From the NCBI RefSeq assembly GCF_002288925.2, contig NW_022098000.1, positions 1,684,494 to 1,748,493 on the forward strand: a DNA stretch of 64,000 nucleotides, given 5' to 3'. A model generated the notes under the pieces. The model did no database searches and was not told the DNA's origin. It saw nothing but the letters and a program-made list of their open reading frames with translations. Both the position numbers and the translations under genes were made by a program. This document shows, piece by piece, positions 11,345 through 21,765 of this stretch. The first letter of the stretch is position 1. Each line of letters begins with the position of its first letter. The stretch is from Delphinapterus leucas (Eukaryota > Chordata > Mammalia > Artiodactyla > Monodontidae).

Positions 11345-13551
11345 TAAACGTCTTCATCCTCATTGTCTTAAAGTTGAGTAGGCTGAGGAGGAAGAGGAAG
11401 AGCAGGGGTTGGTCTGGCTGTCTTGGGATGGCAAAGATGGAAGAGGTGGAGGAGGCAGAAGGGGAAGCAGGAGAGGCACACACTCTTGGTGTAGCTTTAC
11501 AGAGATACATTGTAATGTCTGGCTTTTTCCCTTTTTCTTTTTTTTTTTTTTTGCATTTTACATTTAGTTCTATAATCCATTTTTTTTTACGTTTTATTTA
11601 TTTATTTATTTATTTTCACTTTAACATCTTTATTGGAGTACAATTGCTTTACAATGGTATGTTTGTTTCAGCTTCACAACAAAATGAATCAGTTATATAT
11701 ATACATATGTTCCCATATCTCTTCCCGCTTGCGTCTCCCTCCCTCCCACCCTCCCTATCCCACCCCTCCAGGCGGTCACAAAGCACCGAGCCGCTCTCCC
11801 TGTGCTATGCGGCTGCTTCCCACTAGCTATCTACCTTAAGTTTGGTAGTGTATATATGTCCATGCCTCTCTCTCGCTTTGTCACAGTTTACCCTTCCCCC
11901 TCCCCATAGCCTCAAGTCCATTCTCTAGTAAGTCTGTGTCTTTATTCTTGTTTCACCCCTAGGTTTTTCATGACATTTTTTTTTCTTAAATTCCCTTTTT
12001 CTTTTCTCTAAAAATGTTTCTATATAGTACCAATCCTTCCTCCACTGTTTGCTTTAGTCTCAGTGTCCATATCATAGAAGGGTCCATGTCATAAAAGAAG
12101 TCAAAAGCAGTCTTGAATAATCAGAACACTTCTGTCAGATTGTCTGGTGTCAATTTGTTTTCTGGCACTGCTTCTTCTACCTCTTCTTCCTCATCGTCTG
12201 GCACTGGTTTGGAAGCACTCATCTCTATCACATTGTCTTCTATTAATTCCTCTGGTGTGGTGTCTATCAGCTCTTGAATTTCTCCAAATATCTTGACACC
12301 TTCCACCTTTTTTGCCATATCTACAAGCTCTTTTATGATGTCCTTGATGGGCTCCATTTGTAAATCCTGTGAAGTCATACACAACCTTCTGGGCACAGTT
12401 TTCTCCAGCAGGAATTTATTGGGGCAGGGAGGTGGTGATGGCTTTCACAGCTTTTTATATACCAATGATGCCATCTTTAATGGTGTAATCCTTCTAGACT
12501 TTCATGATGTTCTCTCTGTCGGGGTTCTCTTCTATATCATTGACAATCCTTTCCATAGAGAACCATGTGTAATGAATCTTAAATGTCCTTATGACCTCCT
12601 GATCTAGAGGCTGAATTGGAGACATTGTGTTTCGGGTCAAGTAGACGACTATGACTTTGGTGTTGAACTCATAGGGTTCTGGGTAGCCAGGGGCATTGTC
12701 CAATATCAAAAGAACTTTAAAGGCAGTCCCTTCCAGGCAACGTACTTCTTGATTTCAGGGACAAAACATCAATGCAACATATCCGGAGAAATGGTTCTCA
12801 ATGTCCAGGCCTGTTGTACAACCAAAAGTCTGGCAGCTGGTGTTTATCTTTTTCCTTTAAGGCTCGGAGAGTAGCAACTTTATGGATAAGTGTAGTCCTG
12901 ATCATAAATCCGACTGTGTCTGCACAAAACAGTAGAGTTAGCCTATCCCTTTCTGCCTTAAATCCTGGTACTCGCTTCTCTTCTTTACTAATAAATGTCT
13001 TTTGTGGCATTTTTTCTCCAGAATAGGGCACTTTTATCTGCATTAAAAACCTGTTCAGGCAGATATTCTTTCTCCTCAATGATTTTCTTAATGACATCTG
13101 GAAACTTGTCTGCTGCCTTTGGTCAGCAGAAGCTGCTTCTCCTGTTATCTCGACATTTTTTTAGGCCAAACCTCTTTCTAAAGTTATCAAAGCATTCTTT
13201 GCTGGCATTAGATTATCCAGCTTTAGATCCGTCACGTTCCTTTTGCCTTAAGGTATCATATAATGACTGATTTTTCTTGAATCATGTTAGAGTCTTTAAG
13301 TATAGCTTTCTTAAAGCAATCCTATACTCACATAAGAACTGAATTTCAATAGGAAGTAAAAAGCTATTTCACAAAAAGTGCCAGATTCACAAATTTCCCT
13401 TACACTGGATTCATTTATCTTGAAATGGTGGCAGCTGCAGACCCCAACCTACTGTACATACCAAGCAATTCAAATTTTCTTGTAATGTCATGACTTTTCT
13501 CTGTTTCCTGGGAGTTCTTCCAGCATCACTAGTGGCACTCTGTGGTTCCAT
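11345..13551 (-). pseudogene. Tigger transposase pseudogene (DDE_1 / CENP-B-like)
   Basis: The likely start codon is at 13551-13549 on the minus strand. The N-terminal part (about 13100-13550) corresponds to the helix-turn-helix DNA-binding region but is full of stops. The DDE core is visible in two pieces: 13097-12798 (KMPQKTFISKEEKRVPGFKA, RDRLTLLFCA) and 12709-12494 (ILDNAPGYPEP, IQPLDQEVIRTFK). The acidic C-terminal tail is seen at 12396-12121 (PDDEEEEVEEAVPENKL) and at 11480-11345. At least several frameshifts and the L1 at 11542-11990 destroy it. Family role: cut-and-paste transposition at TA sites. Confidence 0.88.
11542..11990 (-). mobile_element. Young L1 3' end inserted in Tigger, with extra tail sequence
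   Basis: Antisense 3' end of a cetacean-type L1, the same 3'UTR as at 37327. The target-site duplication TTCCCTTTTTCTTTT lies at 11527-11541 and 11991-12005. Read in the L1 sense direction, the A-rich tail is followed by about 27 bases (11554-11580) and then a second A-tract before the duplication. The extra bases resemble L1 ORF2 (ATGGATTA.AGA.CTAAATGT type). This structure fits a short 3' transduction or a template switch. Confidence 0.88.
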
Positions 13552-14127
13552 GGTGGTGTTCAGAGTTTATGGTATTACAATAAACAGATGAAAAGTAGGC
13601 AAGGGCAGTGAGAGATCACTTTTTACCGTGATACACAATTTACTGGAGGGATGAACTGTTCACATGGAGGTGATGAGCATCACACGCATTTTAAGTGGAT
13701 CATCATGATGAGCTCAGCGCACTAGCAACAGGGGTGGCTAGGAAGTTACTATAGTAGGATAGTGTGTGCTATGTGAATTTATCCAGGTGTGATTTAATAT
13801 CGCATCTTTACATGTGTTTACATTTCTCTCAACTGCAAGTGGTGTCTTGTACATTCTGTGTTTGTGTGTGTAAGTTTTGATAAATTTTAACTTTCTATAA
13901 TGGATTTGTGTATATTGATGGTAGATAAAATAGACTATAATCTACATATATTTTATGCATTCACAATGTACCTAACTTTTTCTTAATTTTTTTCAATATT
14001 TCTATGCTACATTGTTCATCTGCAAATTTTTTCAAATTATCACAAATCTCCAAAAAAATTTCCGGTATATTTATTGAAAAGAATTCCTGTATAAGTGGAC
14101 CTGTGCAGTTCAAACCCATGTTGTTCA

Positions 14128-14189
14128 ATATAAATGAACAAAATTTATATTGTTGTAATATAAATGAACTATTTTCTTACTTTTAGTAG
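14128..14189. repeat. Short direct duplication at the Tigger end
   Basis: AATATAAATGAAC occurs at 14127-14139 and 14157-14169 in otherwise similar context (TGTT.AATATAAATGAAC). This duplication has replaced the terminal bases of the Tigger right inverted repeat. Confidence 0.75.
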
Positions 14190-14400
14190 GAATTGCTCTT
14201 AAATTCTTCTGGGCCAGGTAATTTTTATATGGATAAATTCCTAACTTCCTTATCAATATCTCTATCAAGAAGTATTTCTAATAAGAATTATCAGCTCTTC
14301 TTCAGTTGGCTAGCATATTTTCTTAGAAAATATTCCATTTCATATAGATTTTCATATTCCTTGGCATAGCATTGTACATAATGGTGTTTGACTAGCTCCA
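14190..14400 (-). mobile_element. Old L1 ORF2 region, antisense (right part)
   Basis: Diverged DNA around TTCTTCTGGGCCAGGTAATT and the TATCAGCTCTTCTTCAGTTG stretch resembles the antisense L1 reverse-transcriptase region. It fits as the continuation of 9775-10327 across the Tigger insertion. Confidence 0.4.
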
Positions 14401-15500
14401 AGAAAAAAATCAGCATTTTATCTATTTAATATGATTGCATATTTAGCAGTTTAACTAACTATAAGTTAGTCTCTTGGTGTTGTGGTCACCAAAAACAGAA
14501 GAATTAGCATTTTGATCACATCATGTTACTATGCTAAAAATTACTATAACCAGTCTACAATAAATATATTGGGAGTAGGAATTTAATAATTGAAAATAAA
14601 CAAAAGTAATATATTTAAAATAATACTTTTTCAGAATTACTTTTCTAATAATACAAACAAGAATATCTTTAAATATTTTGAAGAAGGATAAGCACACTGG
14701 TTTTTATTTTTAAATGAAAGGTATATCTTTTCCAACCAGTATTTTCGTATTTAAACACAAGTAATACAAGTTCCACATTGTAATACATTCTACATGTCTC
14801 TATATAGCATCTATTTTTTTTTGAGGTCATGCTTTCTAAACTATAAGCATCTTTTTGTCAAGAAATATGTCTTAATGCCTAGAAAGCTGTCTAGAACATA
14901 AGCACACAGGATCAGAGTTAAATGAATGATTCAAAAAATATTTGGAGATCACAAGGGCAAGTAACTTTCATTCATTATTTCACTGTGCCTTACTACATGC
15001 AAAAATCTTTGATTAAATAATCTCTTCTGTCAAGTATTTTAAGAGACTAAATTTAAGACTCTAAATTTCTAGCATTATTTCCAATACAAAAATATACATT
15101 CAAAGAAAACTTTTAACTTAAATAAATTTTGAAATTTTGAAACTTATTTATAATTGTGAGAAATAATTGTCTTTATTTGAGATGTACTAAGCAAAGAATA
15201 TAATTTTTGCCAATTTAAATGAGGCATAATTTCACATATTCTTATATCCAATATCTCTTTTTGCAATTGCATATAATAACTATTTTAGTGTTAAAAATTA
15301 ATGTACTTCACATAACTACAAAGAAATCACAAGTATGAATAACCTGCATATACACGTATGTCAGTGTATTTTCCATGAACTCCTCAAAAACAAAAATCAT
15401 CCTTTACTCATCATTTTTACTCCCAGCTCTAGTAGCCTGCCTGGCAAAATGGAAAGGAGATTAGAAGAGAGGAACATGCAGGAAGGGGGCGCTATTAGCA
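14401..15500. other. AT-rich unique sequence
   Basis: No clear repeat, exon or RNA gene. A faint L2/MIR-like tail may lie near 14880-14930. Open frames are all 60 codons or shorter. Confidence 0.35.
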
Positions 15501-15504
15501 GAAA

Positions 15505-15567
15505 AGCAGGGAGATAACACTGAGTACTGTCTTGGTCCATAGTAAATGCTCAATAAATGAATGAAAC
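15505..15567 (+). mobile_element. L2/MIR 3' tail fragment
   Basis: TAGTAAATGCTCAATAAATG followed by AATGAAAC is the common 3' end shared by MIR and L2 elements. Too short to assign a family. Confidence 0.45.
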
Positions 15568-16479
15568 AGGAAAAAAATGGTGCCTGGGTGAGAATTTTAC
15601 TAACGAATAAAATGCATGACTTTTTATAATATTGCCAGAAAAATGCTAAACTATTTTGTCTTTCATGCTTTGCTTTTACACAGTCCTATGAGAGAAAACA
15701 CTTGGCAAGGAATTAAATGTTATTCTAGAAGGGAGTCTGGGCCTTAAAATGCTAGCAAAATAAAACTTTATGTGGTTTTAATTAAGACTGAGGGAAAAAA
15801 TGTCATAAAGCTTTTACTTTTGTGTCTCAAAGAGAATCTGCAGGCTCAGAAATTCATGAAAACCTCAGAAACTCATGAGTAATGGGTTCTCAGAATTAAA
15901 AGAGAGATGTTTTGTTTCGTTTTGTTTTGTTTGTTTTGTTTTAATTGGAACTTGAAAAGCATGTTCATTCCCAGGATTCCTTGGGAAGTATTTTTAGCAA
16001 CTTACTATTTCTTTCTTTAAAAAATATGAAGGTCAATTTACAATTGTGATAGGAAAGAAATGGAGAGGGAACTCTCTAAAGTATGGTCTTTGGTTACTAC
16101 TTATTGAAAGGATACCTTTGGTTAATTCAAAGTATATTTAAATGAACAATTCCATTAAAAAGCCAAGGTTAAATAAGATTTAACTTTGGAATTCACTTGT
16201 TTCATGAGTTTCAGTATGACACCAGTTACTCCACCATATAGTTCTTGGACATAGGGTAAACTGACTAAAACTATTTAGATACAGAAAGAAATTGGGTATC
16301 TGTCTCCACCAATGCACTAAGAACTCAACATTTACATGATATAAATCTAAGTGTTTTCAGGTAGAAATGATCATATCAGAGTCTGTTCTCACCATACTCC
16401 ACTGAAGACATGGATTTCTTAATTTTTTTTAACGAGCTCCAAAATCACCAGTTCTACAATTTTACAGGTAGGCAAGTTC
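15568..16479. other. AT-rich unique sequence
   Basis: No recognised repeat beyond a short (TTTTG)n-like stretch at about 15911-15945. No exon signals of note. Confidence 0.35.
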
Positions 16480-17178
16480 AACCAACTGTCCTTCCTTTTC
16501 AGATCCAACAAGCCCTGTCAATCCTCTCTGGCTCCTTCTTTCATTCCCATTGCCTTAATCGTGGCATCCCCCTCTCTCCAAACATTACAGCAGGCTCCAG
16601 TCTGATCTCCATAAGCCCTGTCACTCCACCAAACTCTCATAATACTTTCCTGCTTAAAACTCTTGGTGGTTCCCCTTTGGCAAGATTGGGGTAGGAGAAC
16701 CCCATAGCCCTGTCCTGCAAGGGCTTTTTCAATCTAGATACAACCCAAATTTCCAAGGACATCTCCTGCCCCCTCCTTGCCATAAATCCACTTAACTGAC
16801 CTTGTAGCCAGAGTCTCAGCTGTCTGAAAACTGCAAGTCTCTTCACACCTGCCTGCCTTGGAAGGCTCTTATTACCCAATCCCATTTGTCAGACTTTTAT
16901 CATTCAAGCTCCAAGTTTAACTCTTACTTTTTCCGTGAAACACTATAAATCTACCCTCTGACCCTGCCTTAATGAAGCTCTTCTTCCACAACTGGAAAAC
17001 ATAACACATTATTATTATTGTTTCTTTACTTATTGCCTTACTCCACCCGCTCCCCTCTATTACATTGAAATGGAAGCATTTTGAGTTCAGAGGCCAGGTC
17101 TTGCTTGTCTTTTTACTTGGAGACCTAACACAATGCTTAATATGTGGAGGTGATTCAATAAACATCTGCTGTTGAATA
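16480..17178 (+). mobile_element. L2 LINE 3' end
   Basis: Ancient L2 in sense orientation: the C/T-rich 3' region with a TGCAAGTCTCTTCACACCTG stretch, then the typical end GACCTAACACAATGCTTAAT, AATAAACATCTG and TTGAATACTG. Open frames over it (for example 16410-16694) are read through repeat sequence and are not genes. Confidence 0.8.
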
Positions 17179-17908
17179 CTGTTAACTCTTCTTTATGCGT
17201 AACAGGGATGGGGAAAAGAGAAATAACTCAAAGTCACCACTAAAACAAAACAGCCATCTCCTCTGAAATATCTGGAGGTAGAGTACCTCTGGTTTCATTA
17301 GGTACTCTCTTCCCCAGTGGGGCTCAACATTGAAACAATGGCTCACAAGGAGGCAGAGGGGAGGCATGAGTCTTGGAACCAGACAAACCCATAGGATCTG
17401 GAGACAAATCATGCCTGGGGGGCACCTGGGTCCCCCACACTCAGCAACATCAGCTCCTGGGACCAATTTACTCTTCTCCTCCCAACCCCCACTCTCTCCA
17501 ACAGTAATTAGCTGCTGTCTAATTTCTGAACTTCCCAGGGGAGGTAAAACTTTCCTTCATTCCTACTGAACTTGACTTCAGTTAATCCAAAACTTTGTCA
17601 GAGTTGCCCATATGTGAAAATGGTGAGTTGTTCTCCATCTTCTGAGACCCCACTGTTTTGAAAACAAAAATTAAAAGCCAGTCGCAATAACAAGAAAGCG
17701 ATCCAAGATAAGATAAATAATAGGCACTGATGAAGCGGGGGGCAGAATTCACAATTCAGAAATCCTTTGCGAGTTGTAACTTATCCTGTGGTGGGAGATC
17801 GAGGTAGGTCCACCTCAACCTGCAACGAGCTGTGATCTGAGAGGGATTGTAACTGTCTTAACATAAAAACTACTACACTTGGGTCACCCCTCGCCATGCC
17901 AAACTGAG
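17179..17908. other. Unique sequence, no recognised feature
   Basis: Moderate GC content. Frames of 79-94 codons on both strands overlap around 17182-17569 without recognisable protein similarity. Confidence 0.35.
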
Positions 17909-17933
17909 ACACACACACACACAACACACACAC
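17909..17933. repeat. (CA)n microsatellite
   Basis: Two short (AC)n runs split by one AAC interruption, immediately before the LTR at 17962. Confidence 0.9.
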
Positions 17934-17961
17934 GTTCTCTCATAGCCTCTCTCTTCGGGCT

Positions 17962-18340
17962 GACATACAAAATACCATAGCCTGGGTGGCTTAAACAACA
18001 GAAATTTATTTCTGACAGCTCTGGAGGCTGGAAGTCCAAGATTAGGGTGTTGGCAGGGTAGGTGTCATCCTGAGGCTTCTTTGAAGTTAGCTCATAAGTG
18101 ACTGCCATCTCACTATGTGCTCAGGTGACTTCTTTGTGTGCTGGGGGGAGGGGGAGGGAGAGAGAGTGAGCTCTGGTGTCTCCTGTTACCAGGGCACCAA
18201 TCCCACTATGAAGGCTCCACCCTATTGACTTCTCTAACCCCCTTAATTATATCCCAAAGGCACCCTCTCCAACTACCATCACACTGAGGGCCAGGGCTTT
18301 CACATATGAATTTTGAACACGAATATTCAGCCCATCACAG
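17962..18340 (-). mobile_element. MaLR-type LTR, antisense
   Basis: Reversed LTR landmarks: GGGTGGCTTAAACAACAGAA, ATTTATTTCTGACAGCTCTG (the reverse of the polyadenylation region), the GGCACCAATCCCACTATGAA stretch, and the end TATTCAGCCCATCACAG. It belongs to the same LTR group as 1856-2076 and looks nearly complete. A purine-rich GGGGGAGGGGGAGGGAGAG tract interrupts it at about 18143. Subfamily not certain. Confidence 0.7.
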
Positions 18341-19799
18341 CCCCAGACCCACGATAAATAGCATCCAATGCCTTACATGGCTTGAGCTCTGTGAATCATG
18401 TCTTCGCTGGAAAGTACTGCCACTAGTGGGATTACATCCTCAGTTTGTGGTTATATAATAAAAGATGACACATTATCCGTAGTTCTTTTTATACCACATA
18501 TTGTCTCCCTTCCATTTACTACTGCTTGTTAGGCTTGTCACACTGACACACACAGCTGTTTCCTTCAAATCAAACAATACCACTTCTGATGTCTAGTCAC
18601 CATGCCGTCCATCTATTGCCATTGTTCACAATTACCAGTGCATTGGTTTCAATGATACCTCAGTGGCCATTTCCACCCTGAAAAAGAGAAACCAAATATT
18701 TGCAAAAACTCTTCATGTAGATGTAAAGAAAGTCCACCTGAGGTAGGATGCATTCTCTTCCTGAGTATGATACAAATGCACAGTAGTCTAAGCCGTTAAA
18801 ACACAAGATGTCAAAACATTCTTACATGAAACAAAATTGATTGTTACATAAATTCTAAAGGGAGCATATTTTCATGGAAATTTTAAATTCCTTGAAGCAG
18901 ATAGGTAATTTCTTTTTGGTTTATTTTCAGAAAGGGAGAAAAAAATTCTTAACTCCTGTAACCAGCTTAGAAGAGACAAGATGGAAGGAAAATTGGTGAA
19001 AACAGGGATGAACAGAAGTGCAGCCCTTTGAACTAGGCAGAGAAACAAATCCTATAATACTGTGACATGAAAAGAAAAATCCATCATTGACAAAAGAGAC
19101 TGTCTGAGGACACTGGTCTCCTTTGAAAGTCTGGAGAAGTGGCTCAGAATAACAATGATGGCCATTGCGATGGCTACAATTTGTGCATTACAAATGGTAT
19201 GTTTTTAGTAAGTTCTTACACTGATATATCTCTTGGTTAGAAAGAGCCTGTTTCTCCCCAGGTCATTTTTCATGTTCTTCTTCCTGAATAGAGCCTCCTT
19301 TTTCTAGCAAAACAGCAATGCCCATATTAATGGTATAAAATGGATCCAAATAAAAAACAAATTGTATAACGTAGCTGTGATAGCTCTGTCCCTGTCAACT
19401 GAACTGCTCTTGACCTTGGAGGGAAGGTTAGGTGTTACATCCCTGAGGTCACTCATTTGAGCTGAAAAAAGCTGACTGTGGAAGTGACAACACACAGAGG
19501 GAGACAGAAAGAATGACAGCTGTTTGTGTCACCAGCCCAGATGCTGGGTAATTCAGGTTCAGACAGTACTGCCTGCCTCCCAAGACGGTCATGAGCCATG
19601 GAACGGCTTCCCCTTGACAGCAAACCATTCCCACAGGTCAAGGAAAGTAACCACCTTTATTTCCAGAAGCTTTGTAACTTAAAGTTACTGTGGCTGGCTC
19701 TTTAACTAATCTGTGATGGGTACATCCAAATGTGGGTCATCTTTCAGGGTATCCCACTAGGGGCTTTACACGTTTGATCTTTTAGAGACATTATTCAAA
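18341..19799. other. Unique sequence, no recognised feature
   Basis: Nothing recognised. Two overlapping minus-strand frames at 19449-19641 are short and have no supporting splice signals. Confidence 0.35.
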
Positions 19800-20075
19800 C
19801 CACTGTAGGGTAAAATGGGGCAAGTCATTCCAAGCGTAGGGGAGAGCAAGTGGGACACATGTCTGGATACCAAGGCCAATGTGGGCAGTGAGGCAGGGAC
19901 AGGGCAGGAGAGGCAGGCAGTGGGGGTGGCAGCAGGATATGCTATGGGGCCTTATAGACATGAAGTAGAGTTTGGAACTTATTTTCAGTTTGATGGAAAG
20001 ACATTAAAATTTTTTAACCGGGGAAGTGATGGATTTGTGATCTGTCTGTGGCTGGGAAGAGAAGGAGCGGTAAGT
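19800..20075 (-). mobile_element. L2 LINE internal fragment, antisense
   Basis: The order of GGGCAGTGAGGCAGGGA, GGGGTGGCAGCAGGATATG, TTTTCAGTTTGATGGAAAGA, and GGGGAAGTGATGGATTTGTG matches the reversed upstream part of L2. The open frame at 19815-20129 is explained by this repeat and is not a gene. Confidence 0.55.
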
Positions 20076-20261
20076 AGATATGAAAAAAGCAAAGTGTGTA
20101 AAACAGTATATGAGATTAGGAGACTCTGACTCCTGCATTTCTCCACAAATAATTGCCTCTACTTAAAGAAATATTAAGAAAAATTTAAATGAAGAAATAC
20201 AGTGCTGATTTAAGTTTAAAGTTAGTATCCTCTAGCTCCAGTTCTTCTGAAATTCAGAGTA

Positions 20262-20440
20262 TCCATTTGTTCATTTATTCCATAATTATTTACTGATATG
20301 TACTGCATGTATAGTGCCAGGCTGAGTAACAGAAACTCAAAGATGGATAAGAAAGAGTACAGTTCAGCAGTGTCAAAACACAAAATTGTTATCCAAGTCA
20401 CAAGTATAAATACCACCTCCAGATACCCCAAACATGTATT
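20262..20440 (-). mobile_element. L2 LINE 3' end, antisense
   Basis: TTCATTTATTCCATAATTAT, TAGTGCCAGGCTGAGTAACA and AAAGATGGATAAGAAAGA follow the reversed L2 3' end. Diverged. Confidence 0.55.
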
Positions 20441-20554
20441 TTTTCCATGTAATATGTCCATGGACATTGTGGTAGGGTAATAATCATGCGAACTATTGGT
20501 TTAAGTTCAGTCTCATAGTTGTATGAAAAAAAGGACAATTAGGGGACTTGGGGT

Positions 20555-21440
20555 ACAATCCAATTTCAAAAAACAAAATATTTTAATAGACACTTCACCC
20601 AAGAAGATATATGGATTGCAAATAATTACATGCAAAGATGCTCCATGCCGTTAGTCATCGGGAAATGCAAATTAAAACTGCAATTGGATGGCACCACCCA
20701 CCTATTAGAACATCTAAAATTAAAGACTGACCATAACTAGTCTTGGCATGTGGAGGAGCTGGAACTCACTATTACCACACTACTAGTTGTAACGTACAAT
20801 GGGACAGCCACTCGAGAAAGAGTTTGGCACTTTATTAGAAAGTTAAATATACACACATCATAGATCTCAGCCATTTTACTCCCAGCTATTTCCCCAAGAG
20901 AAAAGAAAGCATATGTGCACACAAAGACTTGTACACAAATGTTCATAACAGCTTTATTTGTAATTGCCAAAAACTGGAAACAACCCAAATTTTCATCAAC
21001 AGGTGAATGGGTAAACAAACTACAGTGTATCCATACTACGGAACACTACTCAGCAATAAAAAAGAAATGAAACGTTCATAAATGCAATGACATGGATGAT
21101 TTCCAAAATAATTGTTCTGAGTGAAAAAGATCACATACTATGTAATTTCACTTATATAAACTTTAGAAAATGCCAACTTATCTCTATAGTGACAGAAAGA
21201 ATGGTGGCTGTCTGGGGACTGGTATTGGGTGGGAGGGGAGGGGGGATTTCCACGGGAGTAAGGAGACCTTTGTGGGTCATAGATATGCTCACTATGCAGA
21301 TTGTGTTGATGCTTCCACTGGTGCAAACGTTATGTTAAGACATACCGAAATATATACTACAGATACATGCTGTTTATCATATGTCCATCATACCTCCAAA
21401 ACGCTGTTAATTTTTTAAATATAAAAACAAAAATAAATAA
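20555..21440 (+). mobile_element. Ancient L1 3' end, sense
   Basis: Old L1 (ORF2 C-terminus and 3'UTR): GAAATGCAAATTAAAACTGC, TTTACTCCCAGCTATTTCCC, AATTGCCAAAAACTGGAAAC, the ACTACTCAGCAATAAAAAAG stretch, the TATGTAATTTCACTTATATA stretch, and an A-rich end near 21440. Heavily mutated; frames broken throughout. Confidence 0.88.
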
Positions 21441-21473
21441 AATAAAATGAGGTTTTAAAAATACATTGCTTTT

Positions 21474-21765
21474 TTAGAGCAGTTCTAGGGTCACAGCAAT
21501 ATTGAGCAGAGGTACATGTACCCCCAGCCCCCACGCATGCACAGCCTCCCTCATTACCTTCATCCCCCACCAGATGGTACATTTGTTATAATCAATGAGC
21601 CCACATTGACACGTCATAATCACCCAGACTCCAGAGTTGACATTACAGTTCACTCTTGGTGGTGTACATTCTATGGATTTGGACAAATGTGTAATGACAG
21701 GTATCCATCATTATAGTATCAAACAATAATTTTGCTACCCTAAAAATCTTCTGTTCTCCATCTAG
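21474..21765 (-). mobile_element. L1 3'UTR fragment, antisense
   Basis: GAGCAGTTCTAGGGTCACAG, CCCCCACCAGATGGTACATT, CATTGACACGTCATAATCAC and GTGTACATTCTATGGATTTG are the reversed 3'UTR of a middle-aged L1 (L1MA/L1MB group, from memory). Confidence 0.8.

Larger units (their letters stand above)
10330..14127 (-). mobile_element. Tigger (pogo-like Tc1/mariner) DNA transposon, near full length
   Basis: The left end is CAGTTGACCCTTGAGCAAGG at 10330, preceded by the TA target dinucleotide (10328-10329). It continues with CTTAACTACTAATAGCCTAC as in Tigger2-like elements. The right end holds the matching terminal region GTGCAGTTCAAACCCATGTT but lacks the last roughly 15 bases of the inverted repeat and runs into a local duplication at 14127-14169. 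Length is about 3.8 kb, of which 449 bases are a later L1 insertion. The transposase is coded on the minus strand and is broken. The element is a fossil, not mobile. Confidence 0.9.

Noticed and set aside
12121..13551. Domesticated transposase gene (TIGD-like)
   Set aside because: The transposase frames are broken by several frameshifts and stops and an L1 insertion, and lie inside Tigger ends; no sign of selection to keep the frame.
16410..17165. Open frames of 82-94 codons on both strands
   Set aside because: They fall in an L2 3' end.
19815..20129. 104-codon open frame as a gene
   Set aside because: Most of it is explained by an antisense L2 repeat.
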